Below are positions 45,234-53,012 of a stretch of DNA of 64,000 nucleotides, one piece after another. The notes beneath the pieces are model-generated. The model was not told where the DNA came from. It searched no databases and saw nothing but the letters and a program-made list of their open reading frames with translations. The position numbers and the translations under genes were made by a program. Positions within the stretch are counted from its first letter, which is position 1; every line of letters begins with the position of its first letter. Source of the stretch: Roseibacillus sp. (GTDB lineage: Bacteria; Verrucomicrobiota; Verrucomicrobiia; Verrucomicrobiales; Akkermansiaceae); assembly GCA_028821775.1 (NCBI GenBank), contig JAPKFB010000010.1:32305-96304 (forward strand), read 5' to 3'.

Positions 45234-46256
45234 ATGACACAGGTTCTCCCCCACGATTGCTGGCGCCGAGTGGGCGCTTCAGCAGCTCTTGCCCTAATTT
45301 CGCTCTCGCTCGGGAGCCCGATCCTAGCCGCTGATGAGAAGGCGGAGGCCCGGCCTCTCTACAACCTGCAGGAGGCTCCCGAAAGCATTCGGGATCTTCT
45401 CGCTATTCAGGAAGCCTTGCAGAGGAGCTTGCCGCGGACTCGCAAGGCCACGGTGGGCATCGACATGGGTGGGGGCTCTGGAAGTGGCGTGATTGTGAGT
45501 AAGGAGGGAATGGTTCTGACGGCTGCGCACGTGAGTGGAGGAGTGGGGAAGAAGCTTACCGTGATCATGGAGGACGGCACGAAGCACAAGGCGACCTCGC
45601 TGGGTCTGGTGGCCGAAACTGACGCTGCGATGCTCAAGATTGATGAGAAGGGAAGTTATCCCTATGTCGAGATCGACAAGGAGGAGCGGGCCCTGATGGG
45701 GGACTGGGTTTTCGCGCTCGGTCATTCGGGAGGCTTCAACAAGGAGCGCGGAGTGGGGGTGCGGATCGGAAGGATAGTGCGTTGGGCAGATCAAACGATT
45801 CAGACTGACTGCAACCTGATTGGGGGAGACTCAGGTGGGCCTCTCTTCGATTTAAAGGGGCGCTTGATCGGAATCCACAGTCGGGTGGGGGCGAGTTTGG
45901 AACAGAACATGCATGTTCCGATCCGCGTGTTCTTGCGACACTGGGAGAAAATGGAAGCGAGCGAATTTATCGGTGAGGGTCCCTTTGCCGAAAAGCCAGT
46001 CGCCTTTCTCGGAGTGGGAACGGAAGACCGGGAAGAGGGGGGGGTGGAAGTCAAGGTCGTGGGGAAAGAGACCGCGGCCGAGGAAGCCGGAGTCAAGGTG
46101 GGAGACGCAATCCTCGAAATCGATGGCAATGAAGTGGAAAACAAAGAGAAGTTTTCCGCCGGTATCAAGGGGTTGAAGCCGGGCACCAAGGTGAAGTTGA
46201 AAATTTTAAGAGATGATGAAGAGATCGAAATCGAAGTTGAGTTGGGCGAGAAGTAG
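45234..46256 (+). CDS. Secreted trypsin-like serine protease with PDZ domain (DegP/HtrA family)
   Basis: 340 residues: signal peptide (about 1-33, ending ILAAD), protease domain with the full triad H99 (TAAHV), D130 (TDAAML) and S200 (GGDSGGPLFD), and a PDZ domain at about 250-340 ending with a charged tail. It should degrade or refold misfolded proteins in the periplasm. One PDZ domain makes it DegS-like in layout, but there is no membrane anchor after the signal peptide. It overlaps the next gene by 44 bases and probably forms an operon with it. Confidence 0.93.
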   Translation: MTQVLPHDCWRRVGASAALALISLSLGSPILAADEKAEARPLYNLQEAPESIRDLLAIQEALQRSLPRTRKATVGIDMGGGSGSGVIVSKEGMVLTAAHVSGGVGKKLTVIMEDGTKHKATSLGLVAETDAAMLKIDEKGSYPYVEIDKEERALMGDWVFALGHSGGFNKERGVGVRIGRIVRWADQTIQTDCNLIGGDSGGPLFDLKGRLIGIHSRVGASLEQNMHVPIRVFLRHWEKMEASEFIGEGPFAEKPVAFLGVGTEDREEGGVEVKVVGKETAAEEAGVKVGDAILEIDGNEVENKEKFSAGIKGLKPGTKVKLKILRDDEEIEIEVELGEK

Positions 46257-47256
46257 GTTGGTCGTTTGTGGGTTTGCGCTGATCTGTGCGCCGCTTGTGC
46301 AGGGACAGCAGTTGGAGGCTCGCTTGCGGCTCAGTGGTTCGACAACGAGGGAGGCCTTCGAGCCCTTGCGCGGCATCTTGCAACAATGCAGCGCGGTCGT
46401 GTATGATGGCTGGAAATCGATTTCCTTTGGAGTGGTGATTACTTCAGACGGCTACCTTGTGACCAAGGCGAGCGAAATCGAAGATGCCAAGGAGCTCAAT
46501 GTGCGGGTGGACAAAACCCATTTCAAGAACGTTCGGGTGATTGCCACGACGGTGGAATGGGACGTGGCTCTACTCAAAGTCGAGGCCAGGGATTTAGTGA
46601 CGGTGGAATGGGATACGGATGGTGAGCCGGATCACGGGTCTTGGGTGGTGGCCAATGGATCGACCAGTCGGACTCGCCGACGCGTGCGGGTGGGCATCAT
46701 CAGTGCGAATGCCCGCGAGGTCGGGGGCGGAAAAGCCCCGGTGGTTTTGGGAATCACTCTGGACACCAACAAGAAGGCTGGGACGCTCTCGATCAGTGGC
46801 GTGGAGGAGGATTCAGGAGCCGCTGACGCCGGATTGGAGGAGGGGGACCTCATCCTGAGCGCGGATGAGCAGGAGATTGGGAAGATTGAGGACCTTCAGG
46901 AGATCCTCGCCGGAAAGGAGCCCGGCGATCATGTGAAGCTTCGAGTGAAGCGGGACGATGAGGAGATGGAGTTCGAGGTCGAGCTGAGGACGCGGGAGAA
47001 AATTTTTGAGGAAGAGCGATCACGCAATGACGCCATGAGTGGGCGCTACTCCAAGCGCCGTTCCAACTTCAAGCGGATCCTCCAGCACGATGTCGCGCTT
47101 TCGGAGCGAAGCGCAGGCGGACCACTGCTCAATCTCGATGGCAAGTGTGTGGGCATGAACATTGCCCGCGTCAACCGTTGTGAGACCTTCGCGATACCGG
47201 CCGGAGAGATGCCTAAAATCATCGAGGATCTGATGCCCAAGACGAACGATCCGTGA
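46213..47256 (+). CDS. Protease-fold protein with inactive catalytic site and inserted PDZ domain
   Basis: 347 residues with a signal peptide (about 1-31). The strand pattern is that of HtrA: GVVITSDGYLVTKASE, VEWDVALLKVE and AGGPLLNLDGKCVGM. Where TAAH is expected there is TKAS (Ser87), and where the nucleophile is expected before GGPL there is Ala301; only the Asp (D117) is kept. A PDZ-like domain (about 190-258; GVEEDSGAADAGLEEGDLIL) seems to be placed between the Asp strand and the GGPL strand. It is thus likely an inactive partner of the protease. The start ATG lies inside the last codons of the protease gene. Confidence 0.78.
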   Translation: MMKRSKSKLSWARSRLVVCGFALICAPLVQGQQLEARLRLSGSTTREAFEPLRGILQQCSAVVYDGWKSISFGVVITSDGYLVTKASEIEDAKELNVRVDKTHFKNVRVIATTVEWDVALLKVEARDLVTVEWDTDGEPDHGSWVVANGSTSRTRRRVRVGIISANAREVGGGKAPVVLGITLDTNKKAGTLSISGVEEDSGAADAGLEEGDLILSADEQEIGKIEDLQEILAGKEPGDHVKLRVKRDDEEMEFEVELRTREKIFEEERSRNDAMSGRYSKRRSNFKRILQHDVALSERSAGGPLLNLDGKCVGMNIARVNRCETFAIPAGEMPKIIEDLMPKTNDP

Positions 47257-47340
47257 CCAGGATGGCGCTCTCGCTCATCACCTTTGGGAAGGGAGAGGGC
47301 CATCGGAAGGGGGTCCGCCGAAGGCTTCGCAAGGGTCGAT

Positions 47341-47601
47341 CTAAGCGCTCTCCAGGAGCTTCTGACCCTTGCGGATCGTGGTCCGGCTGAGCTTGCCGTT
47401 CACCCGGCGGGAATTGTCGACGAGGTGCTTGAGTTCATTCAGCGCCTTGTCCGCAGCGGTCAGGGATTTTTTGGATCCTCCATAATTTTTGTCACTGAAG
47501 TATTTCGTAAAGGTGGATCCTGCTCGGCTGAGACAGAGCCGCCAGCCTTGAAAAGCAGTGGTCTCGTAGGTGAAGCGGGTGAGATTGCGTTTCGATTTCA
47601 T
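47341..47601 (-). CDS. Small AP2/integrase-N-like DNA-binding-type protein
   Basis: 86 residues. The central part FQGWRLCLSRAGSTFTKYFSDKNYGGSKK has the three-stranded pattern of bacterial AP2-like or lambda-integrase N-terminal domains: W..R..R.G....KYFSD..YGG. It is followed by a helix, LTAADKALNELKHLVDNSRR. Such a fold binds DNA. There is no catalytic domain. It is transcribed opposite to its neighbours and may be a transferred or solo regulator. The ATG at 47601 is the only good start. Confidence 0.6.
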   Translation of the reverse strand: MKSKRNLTRFTYETTAFQGWRLCLSRAGSTFTKYFSDKNYGGSKKSLTAADKALNELKHLVDNSRRVNGKLSRTTIRKGQKLLESA

Positions 47602-47859
47602 GGGCGCAGCGAGACGGAGGGTATGACTCGCTAGGCGTTACAATCCAATAAAATATTGAGAGAAATGTTAGAGGGTCTGATCTGTGTTCCTGTTAGTGGT
47701 GTGGAGGCGGGAGAAGTATGCAATTTGGGGTTGCATTGGGGGATGACATGCTCTTAAGTCCCGCTCCGCGAGATTCCAAAATCGCCGTAGGTCCTCCAGA
47801 CAGCCCCCTTGGGTCCCTGTCATTCTCGCAGGAGGGAAACCCGGTTACCCAAAAAGAAA

Positions 47860-48975
47860 ATGTCTGAAGCACCTGTTGCTGAAACTGAGAGTAGTGAGCC
47901 CATTCGGCTCGACCGGTTCGAAGTTCCGAACCGCCTTGTTAAAAACGAAGATACTGCCAGCGAAACGTTTGCGCAATTTGTGGCGGAACCATTCGAAGGG
48001 GGCTTCGGCCACACCATCGGAAACTCCCTGCGCCGCGTTCTGCTTTCCGCTCTGGAAGGTGCCGCCATTACCTCGGTGCGGATCGCGGGGGTGCAGCACG
48101 AGTTTTCCACCCTCCCGGGCGTGGTGGAAGATGTGACCGACATCGTCCTCAACCTGAAGAAGGTGAAGTTCCGTCACCATGACAAGGAGCCCCGCGTTCT
48201 CTCCATCAAGGTGGAAAAGTCAGGGGAGGTCACCGCGGCTGATATCGACGACGACAATATTTACGAAGTGCTCAACAAGGATCAGGTGATCTGCACCTTG
48301 GATCGCAAAGTCAAATTCGACTGCGAATTCGAAGTGCAGGTTGGTCGCGGCTTCCGCACCGGTGATGAGAACAAGCGGGCTGAAATGCCGATCGGAGTGA
48401 TCGCCATTGACTCCATATTCTCGCCGGTCACGCGGGTGAAGTATGCGGTGGAGAACACCCGGGTTGGTCAGATGACCGACTATGACAAGATTGTCTTCGA
48501 TGTCTGGACCGACGGACGGGTGGAGCCTCACGAAGCTCTGTTGCATGCTTCCGCCATCCTGCGTCATCACCTCGACGTCTTCGTCAACTACGACGACGAT
48601 GCAGTGGAGTTTGAAGAAGCTCCGGCCGAGCAGACCGAGGAAAATGCAGCCCTCAAGAAGCTTCTCAACATGAGTGTGAACGAGATCGAGCTTTCGGTCC
48701 GGGCGGCCAACTGCCTCAACAACGCCAACATCACTTCGGTGGGTCAGCTGGCGATGAAGACCGAGGCGGAGATGCTCAAGTATCGTAACTTTGGAAAGAA
48801 ATCCCTCAACGAGATCAAGGACAAGCTCTCCGAGCTCGGACTGGGACTTGGGATGACCTTCGACCCTTCTCTCCTGATGGGGCCCATGCCTTCTATCGTC
48901 GCGCCGCGTCTTGGCGTGGAGGATGAGGCGCCAGTCGGCTTGGCCGATCTGATTGCCCAGAACATCGAAGAATAA
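47860..48975 (+). CDS. rpoA: DNA-directed RNA polymerase subunit alpha
   Basis: 371 residues. The N-terminal assembly domain begins with EPFEGGFGHTIGNSLRRVLLSALEG and the C-terminal domain has LLNMSVNEIELSVRAANCLNNANI and the HhH segment KYRNFGKKSLNEIKDKLSELGL. A tail of about 35 residues beyond the usual end (MGPMPSIVAPRLGVEDEAP) is extra. The ATG at 47860 is the family start; an in-frame ATG at 47809 has no family support. It is followed by rplQ but, unusually, is not preceded by ribosomal protein genes. Confidence 0.97.
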   Translation: MSEAPVAETESSEPIRLDRFEVPNRLVKNEDTASETFAQFVAEPFEGGFGHTIGNSLRRVLLSALEGAAITSVRIAGVQHEFSTLPGVVEDVTDIVLNLKKVKFRHHDKEPRVLSIKVEKSGEVTAADIDDDNIYEVLNKDQVICTLDRKVKFDCEFEVQVGRGFRTGDENKRAEMPIGVIAIDSIFSPVTRVKYAVENTRVGQMTDYDKIVFDVWTDGRVEPHEALLHASAILRHHLDVFVNYDDDAVEFEEAPAEQTEENAALKKLLNMSVNEIELSVRAANCLNNANITSVGQLAMKTEAEMLKYRNFGKKSLNEIKDKLSELGLGLGMTFDPSLLMGPMPSIVAPRLGVEDEAPVGLADLIAQNIEE

Positions 48976-48996
48976 CCACCATCCTTACAACCTGCC

Positions 48997-49428
48997 ATGA
49001 GGCATCGCAAGAAAACCGCGAAACTGCAACGGAATGCCAGCCAACGAAAGGCTCTTCTTTCAGGCTTGGCCTGTGCTCTGATTCGTGAGCGTCGAATTCG
49101 CACCACCTTGGCGAGAGCGAAAGCTCTTCGTCCAGTGGCGGAACGATTGGTCACGCTCGGGAAACGGGGAGACCTCCACGCTCGTCGCCAGGCCATCGCT
49201 TTCCTCCGTCAGAAGGAGGTCGTCAGCAAGCTCTTCGGAGACGTTGCCGCGGCCTGCGCTGATCGTCAGGGAGGCTACTGTCGCATCACCAAACTTGGGC
49301 CGCGTCACAGCGACTCTGCGCCCATGGCCTACATGGAGTGGGTCGATCTCGCAGTGGAAGTCGGCGAAGTGGACGACGAAGGCGAAGTGGACGACAAAGG
49401 CGAAGTGGACGACAAAGGCGAGGAGTAG
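48997..49428 (+). CDS. rplQ: 50S ribosomal protein L17 with acidic repeat tail
   Basis: 143 residues. The L17 core is [21 protein letters not shown], then [19 protein letters not shown] and a late conserved strand with [21 protein letters not shown]. After the core, the end is three copies of GEVDDEG/GEVDDKG and GEE, which is not a usual L17 extension. It follows rpoA by 21 bases, the common rpoA-rplQ pair. A terminator lies downstream. Confidence 0.97.
   Translation: MRHRKKTAKLQRNASQRKALLSGLACALIRERRIRTTLARAKALRPVAERLVTLGKRGDLHARRQAIAFLRQKEVVSKLFGDVAAACADRQGGYCRITKLGPRHSDSAPMAYMEWVDLAVEVGEVDDEGEVDDKGEVDDKGEE
49363..49416 (+). repeat. Three tandem 18-base repeats in the end of rplQ
   Basis: The unit GGCGAAGTGGACGACAAA occurs three times in frame (the first copy has GAA instead of AAA at its end), encoding an acidic tail. 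Length variation by slippage is possible. Confidence 0.95.
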
Positions 49429-49463
49429 GACGAGTGTTCCGAATTACGAGCCCTTTAAACGAC

Positions 49464-49494
49464 AACACCCTCCCGCATTGGGAGGATGTTTTTT
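49464..49494 (+). terminator. Rho-independent terminator after rplQ
   Basis: An 11-base stem with one mismatch (AACACCCTCCC with GGGAGGATGTT, 49464-49474 and 49480-49490) is followed by a run of T residues ending at 49494. It closes the rpoA-rplQ transcript. Confidence 0.85.
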
Positions 49495-49560
49495 GATTGT
49501 CGCTGGGTATCGACTAAAGTTTGGCGTTGATTTCGGTTTGAGTTTGGGGCGTTGAGTTGC

Positions 49561-49875
49561 TCAAAGCTTCTTCTTTAGCGCGGAGTACTCGCGCTGAAGC
49601 TTGAGAAGTTCAGCTTCTTTTTTTGAGATTGACGCGTGGATGTCGGCGAGGCGCCGCAGATTTGAAGCGAAATCAACATTGCTCCGGGCTCCGCGAGCGC
49701 TGGTCACACCCGACCTTTTGATCCAGTTGCTGATGGTGAGGGGCGTGATCCCAAATTTTTTGGAGGCTGCTGTGATGCCTCCCCGTCCGTTCTCGGCATT
49801 TGTCTTTTCGACAAAGGCAAGGACTTGCGCCTTCTCCTTGTCGGCATAGCGTGTACCTTTAGACTTCCTGTTCAT
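49561..49875 (-). CDS. Helix-turn-helix protein resembling transposase OrfA
   Basis: 104 residues. The N-terminal half has a helix-turn-helix typical of IS3-type transposase subunit A and related regulators (KEKAQVLAFVEKTNAENGRGGI, then AASKKFGITPLTISNWIKRSG). The C-terminal half is a coiled-coil rich in Lys and Glu (ISKKEAELLKLQREYSALKKKL). No OrfB, terminal repeats or target duplication is visible, so it is more likely a stand-alone regulator or an element relic. ATG at 49875 was chosen over GTG at 49887. TTCAT/TTCAG repeats lie in its upstream region. Confidence 0.65.
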   Translation of the reverse strand: MNRKSKGTRYADKEKAQVLAFVEKTNAENGRGGITAASKKFGITPLTISNWIKRSGVTSARGARSNVDFASNLRRLADIHASISKKEAELLKLQREYSALKKKL

Positions 49876-49889
49876 TGGATACAACACGC

Positions 49890-49908
49890 TTCATTCAGTT
49901 CAGTTCAT
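49890..49908. repeat. Short TTCAT/TTCAG direct repeats upstream of the HTH gene
   Basis: Four near copies (TTCAT, TTCAG, TTCAG, TTCAT) in 19 bases just upstream of the helix-turn-helix gene. They could be a binding array or simple repetition. The remaining 160 bases before the L,D-transpeptidase end hold nothing else recognised. Confidence 0.4.
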
Positions 49909-50071
49909 TTACAAGAATAAACACGGACAACCCACCCTGACACTTTAGCTCTGGGGCATAGTAAGATGGCTAGGTTAAATTAATTCTACAACGCCCTCAA
50001 ATCGTCCGGCTTTTCTGGGGAGCTTTTTAGAGACGGAGCATGAGGAAGTTATTTATGACAGTTAGGCTTAG

Positions 50072-50536
50072 TTAGCCTGGAGTGATTTGCACCGCAGTGT
50101 TGAGAGGAACCAGCTCGTAAAGTCCGATTACGTCGTCAATTTTCATGCGCACGCAGCCTTGGGATGCGGGGGTCCCGATGAGGTCTTCGTGATTGGTTCC
50201 GTGAACATAAATGAAGCGTTGATAGGAGTTGCCGTTTTCTTCGTCTTGACCATCGAGTCGTAGGATGCGGGCCACGACGAGATCCGCCTCACCCGGTTCG
50301 TCGGGATTCCATTCTCCGACTGGTTGACGGCTCTGGAAGGTGGTGAGGCGCGGAACACGGTCCCCGAATTTTTCGCAGACCAGGAAGTGGCCAAGAGGAG
50401 TCTTGAAGCTTCCTTCTTCGGTCCCGGTTCCAAACTTGGAGGTGGAGACCGGGTAGGTTTTCAAGAGGGTCTCGTCCTGCCAGAGTTCCATGGTCTGACT
50501 TTGAATGAAGACGCGGATATGTACGACCCTGGGCAT
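50072..50536 (-). CDS. L,D-transpeptidase (YkuD family)
   Basis: 154 residues. The YkuD active site is complete: the conserved His in IYVHGTNHEDLIG, then SQGCVRM with the Cys nucleophile. The start is QTMELWQDETLLKTYPVST, typical of the catalytic domain. It should cross-link peptidoglycan or attach proteins to it. There is no signal peptide or LysM module, which is unusual for a periplasmic enzyme; a Sec-independent route or a wrong start is possible. It starts six bases after the stop of bioB and is probably in the same transcript. Confidence 0.88.
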   Translation of the reverse strand: MPRVVHIRVFIQSQTMELWQDETLLKTYPVSTSKFGTGTEEGSFKTPLGHFLVCEKFGDRVPRLTTFQSRQPVGEWNPDEPGEADLVVARILRLDGQDEENGNSYQRFIYVHGTNHEDLIGTPASQGCVRMKIDDVIGLYELVPLNTAVQITPG

Positions 50537-50542
50537 CCTTGG

Positions 50543-51538
50543 CTACTTCGGAGTAGGAGAAAGCGGCTGATCGGGAATGAGGCTTGGAGCCGGTGCGTTG
50601 CGGTTAGATTCCTTGGCCTTGAGGTCGAGTTTCTCAAGAAGCGCGACGTCGTGTTGCACTTCCGGATTCGCTGCGGTCAATAATTTATCGCCGTAGAAAA
50701 TCGAATTTGCGCCGGCAAAAAAACAGAGAGCCTGTGCTTCGTCGGTGAGGCGGGTCCGGCCAGCCGAGAGCCTCACCCGTGCGCCGGGAACCGCGATGCG
50801 AGTGACCGCGATCATGCGGGCGAGTTCGAAAGCATCGACCGCTTTGCTCCCTTCCAGCGGGGTACCCGGCATGGGCATGAGGGCATTGATGGGAATGCTC
50901 TCAGGTGGGGGGTTGAATTCGGAGATCACTTCCAACATGCGGAGGCGATCTTCCACCGTTTCGCCGAGGCCGAGGATGCCTCCGCAGCACACCGACATTC
51001 CGGCATCCTGGACGTGGCGGATGGTTTTGAGGCGATCCTGAAAGGAATGGGTGGTGACGATATTGGGATAGTTCTCCGGCGAGGTGTCGATGTTGTGATT
51101 GTAGGCGGTCACGCCGGCTTGGTGCAGAGCCCCCGCTTCTTCCTCTCCGAGCTCTCCCAGGGTGACACAGACCTCCATGTCGAGAGCGGCCACCTCCCGC
51201 ACAATTTCGAGGACGGATTCGAATCGCTTGGTGCCGGCGCGCACGCCGCGCCAAGCCGCTCCCATGCAAAAGCGGGTGGAACCACTCTTCTGGGCCGCGT
51301 GAGCGCGCTCCATGATCTCGTCCTTCTCCATGAGGCGCTCCGCCTCGACACCTGTGTGGTAGCGCGCGGACTGGGCACAGTAGGAGCAGTCTTCCGAACA
51401 GCCCCCGGTTTTGATCGAGAGGAGGGTGCAGAGTTGGACGCTGGAATCGGTCCAGTGTTCATCGTGAACCGCCCGCGATTGTTGGAGCAGGGAAAAGAAG
51501 GGTTTCCGGTAAAGTTGATCGAGATCGGAGTAGAGCAT
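50543..51538 (-). CDS. bioB: Biotin synthase
   Basis: 331 residues, a radical-SAM enzyme. The CxxxCxxC cluster site is in LLSIKTGGCSEDCSYCAQS near residue 50, preceded by the substrate-side start LYSDLDQLYRKPF. ARMIAVTRIAVPGARVRLSAG and FFAGANSIFYGDKLLTAANPE are typical of BioB near the C-terminus. It inserts sulfur into dethiobiotin in the cytoplasm. No other bio gene is in the window. It lies 12 bases downstream of the secreted-protein pair and upstream of the L,D-transpeptidase on the same strand. Confidence 0.96.
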   Translation of the reverse strand: MLYSDLDQLYRKPFFSLLQQSRAVHDEHWTDSSVQLCTLLSIKTGGCSEDCSYCAQSARYHTGVEAERLMEKDEIMERAHAAQKSGSTRFCMGAAWRGVRAGTKRFESVLEIVREVAALDMEVCVTLGELGEEEAGALHQAGVTAYNHNIDTSPENYPNIVTTHSFQDRLKTIRHVQDAGMSVCCGGILGLGETVEDRLRMLEVISEFNPPPESIPINALMPMPGTPLEGSKAVDAFELARMIAVTRIAVPGARVRLSAGRTRLTDEAQALCFFAGANSIFYGDKLLTAANPEVQHDVALLEKLDLKAKESNRNAPAPSLIPDQPLSPTPK

Positions 51539-51550
51539 GGAAGAAAGGAT

Positions 51551-52141
51551 TTAGCGGATCGAGGGGCCGTCGGTGGAGGGCAAGGGGGCCTTTTGACTGA
51601 CGTCAGCATAGTTTCGTCCTTCGGCGCCGATGAGTCGAGTGCCGAGGGATTGTCGCCAGGCCAGACTCATACTCTGACCGGTGTGGCAGTCCCAGCTATT
51701 ACAGAGGGGCTCGGGACCGAAGATCTCTCGCTGAATCTTTGCTAGGTCGCGTTCATGAATCCACGTTTTGAAAATTGCAAGGATCTCGATGCCATAGTCC
51801 AGCACGAAGGCGTGAGGATTGGGGTGGCCGAAGTAGCCGAAGGTCTTGATGGAACCTGCTGGGCGCTTGTTGATGGTGGCGATGGACTGGTTTCCCGAGT
51901 CGGCCCAAATCAATTGCACGCGGTAGTTGAGAGCGAGGCTTTCAATGGACTGGAGGTAGAGTTTGCCGTCATCCGCGCCCCGCGTGAGGTAGGCGGGGCT
52001 ATAGACGACCCAGGTGATCCTGGCATCGGGTCCGCCCGCCAGGATGACGTGTTCCTGGCCGGATGCGGAGGCCAGCTGGGCTCTGCATGGAGAGAGGCCC
52101 AGCGCGAAGGCCGAAAGGAGGAGGACTCGAACTGGGGTCAC
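51551..52141 (-). CDS. Secreted hypothetical protein with caspase-like His/Cys pattern (paralogue 1)
   Basis: 196 residues with a signal peptide (about 1-21). The mature part shows the order seen in clan CD (caspase-like) peptidases: a strand ending with a His (TFGYFGHPNPHAF, H106), helices, then a strand ending with a Cys (WDCHTGQSMS, C152). No family was recognised and the fold is inference only. The next gene upstream encodes a paralogue with the same two positions, so the pair is a tandem duplication. The start is GTG at 52141 (signal peptide); GTG at 52171 would overlap the previous stop. Confidence 0.6.
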   Translation of the reverse strand: MTPVRVLLLSAFALGLSPCRAQLASASGQEHVILAGGPDARITWVVYSPAYLTRGADDGKLYLQSIESLALNYRVQLIWADSGNQSIATINKRPAGSIKTFGYFGHPNPHAFVLDYGIEILAIFKTWIHERDLAKIQREIFGPEPLCNSWDCHTGQSMSLAWRQSLGTRLIGAEGRNYADVSQKAPLPSTDGPSIR

Positions 52142-52158
52142 AACGGGCGATGGTTGAG

Positions 52159-52842
52159 CTAGCGAACCCACGAGCCAGAGACAGTTGGGAGACGGCCTTG
52201 TCCGACCATGGAGTAATCTGTTTTTCCGTCAGCGCCAATGAGTCGCACCCCCACGCGGCTGCGCCAGACCTTGCTCATGCTCTCTCCGGTGTGGCAACCG
52301 AAGCTTTGGCACACGGCTCCTTTGGCGAAGACCCAGCGCCGGAGTTTGCCGAGTTCGCGCTCGTGAATCCACGCTTTGGAGATGGCCATGATCGCATTGC
52401 TGTAATCGAGGAGGAAGGCGTAGCGGTTGGAATGGCCAAAGAAATCGAAGGTCGTAATGGAGCGGCGCGGACGAGAGTTGATTGCCGCGATGGCCTGGGG
52501 CCCGCTGTTGACCCAGATCAGGGTACAATTCCGCTTGGTGGCCTGTTCCTGAATCCACGTGGTATACGGTTTGCCGTCTTCCGTCGCCCGGGTAAGGTAA
52601 CCAGGTCGGTAAACGATCCAGATGAGCTTAGCCTGGCGGCCTTCCCGAAGTCGGATCCCTGCCATGCGCAGAGTGGAGGCCCGGATGAAATTTGCCCACC
52701 ATTTGTCATGGCGCTCGCCCTCGATCCTCAGATTCTCCCACTTCCGCAGGGCAGGACCGCCACAGAGGATGACATGTTCGGTGACCGATGCGGAGAGGCT
52801 GGAGAGAGGAAGCAGGGCCGCCAGAATAACCAAGAATCTCAC
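52159..52842 (-). CDS. Secreted hypothetical protein with caspase-like His/Cys pattern (paralogue 2)
   Basis: 227 residues, signal peptide about 1-18 (LVILAALLPLSSLSAS). It is clearly related to the following gene: TFDFFGHSNRYAFLLDYS (H137), SKAWIHERELGKL, FGCHTGESMSKVW (C183) and GVRLIGADGKTDYS correspond to its counterparts, with about 30 extra residues near the N-terminus (ENLRIEGERHDKWW). The His/Cys order suggests a caspase-like fold, but this is not proven. A frame continues far upstream without family features; GTG at 52842 begins the signal peptide and was chosen. Confidence 0.6.
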   Translation of the reverse strand: MRFLVILAALLPLSSLSASVTEHVILCGGPALRKWENLRIEGERHDKWWANFIRASTLRMAGIRLREGRQAKLIWIVYRPGYLTRATEDGKPYTTWIQEQATKRNCTLIWVNSGPQAIAAINSRPRRSITTFDFFGHSNRYAFLLDYSNAIMAISKAWIHERELGKLRRWVFAKGAVCQSFGCHTGESMSKVWRSRVGVRLIGADGKTDYSMVGQGRLPTVSGSWVR

Positions 52843-53012
52843 GGAGGAGAGGATGGCGCACGTGGGCAATCGGAGCAAGGCGCGAGTGGAAAGGTTCTCC
52901 ACATCTGACCCGCGGATCGATGAGCGGGAATCTCGCCCCGAGGTGTGGCGAAGCAGCGTGGACCAGAAACACCAAGAGGGGCCGAACACAGAGGCGTCCC
53001 CGAGGAGTGGGG

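Noticed and set aside
47602..47859. Promoter of rpoA (TTGCAT ... TTAAGT)
   Set aside because: The -10 matches only half of the consensus; not enough to call.
49561..49875. Insertion sequence around the OrfA-like gene
   Set aside because: No OrfB, no terminal inverted repeats and no target duplication.
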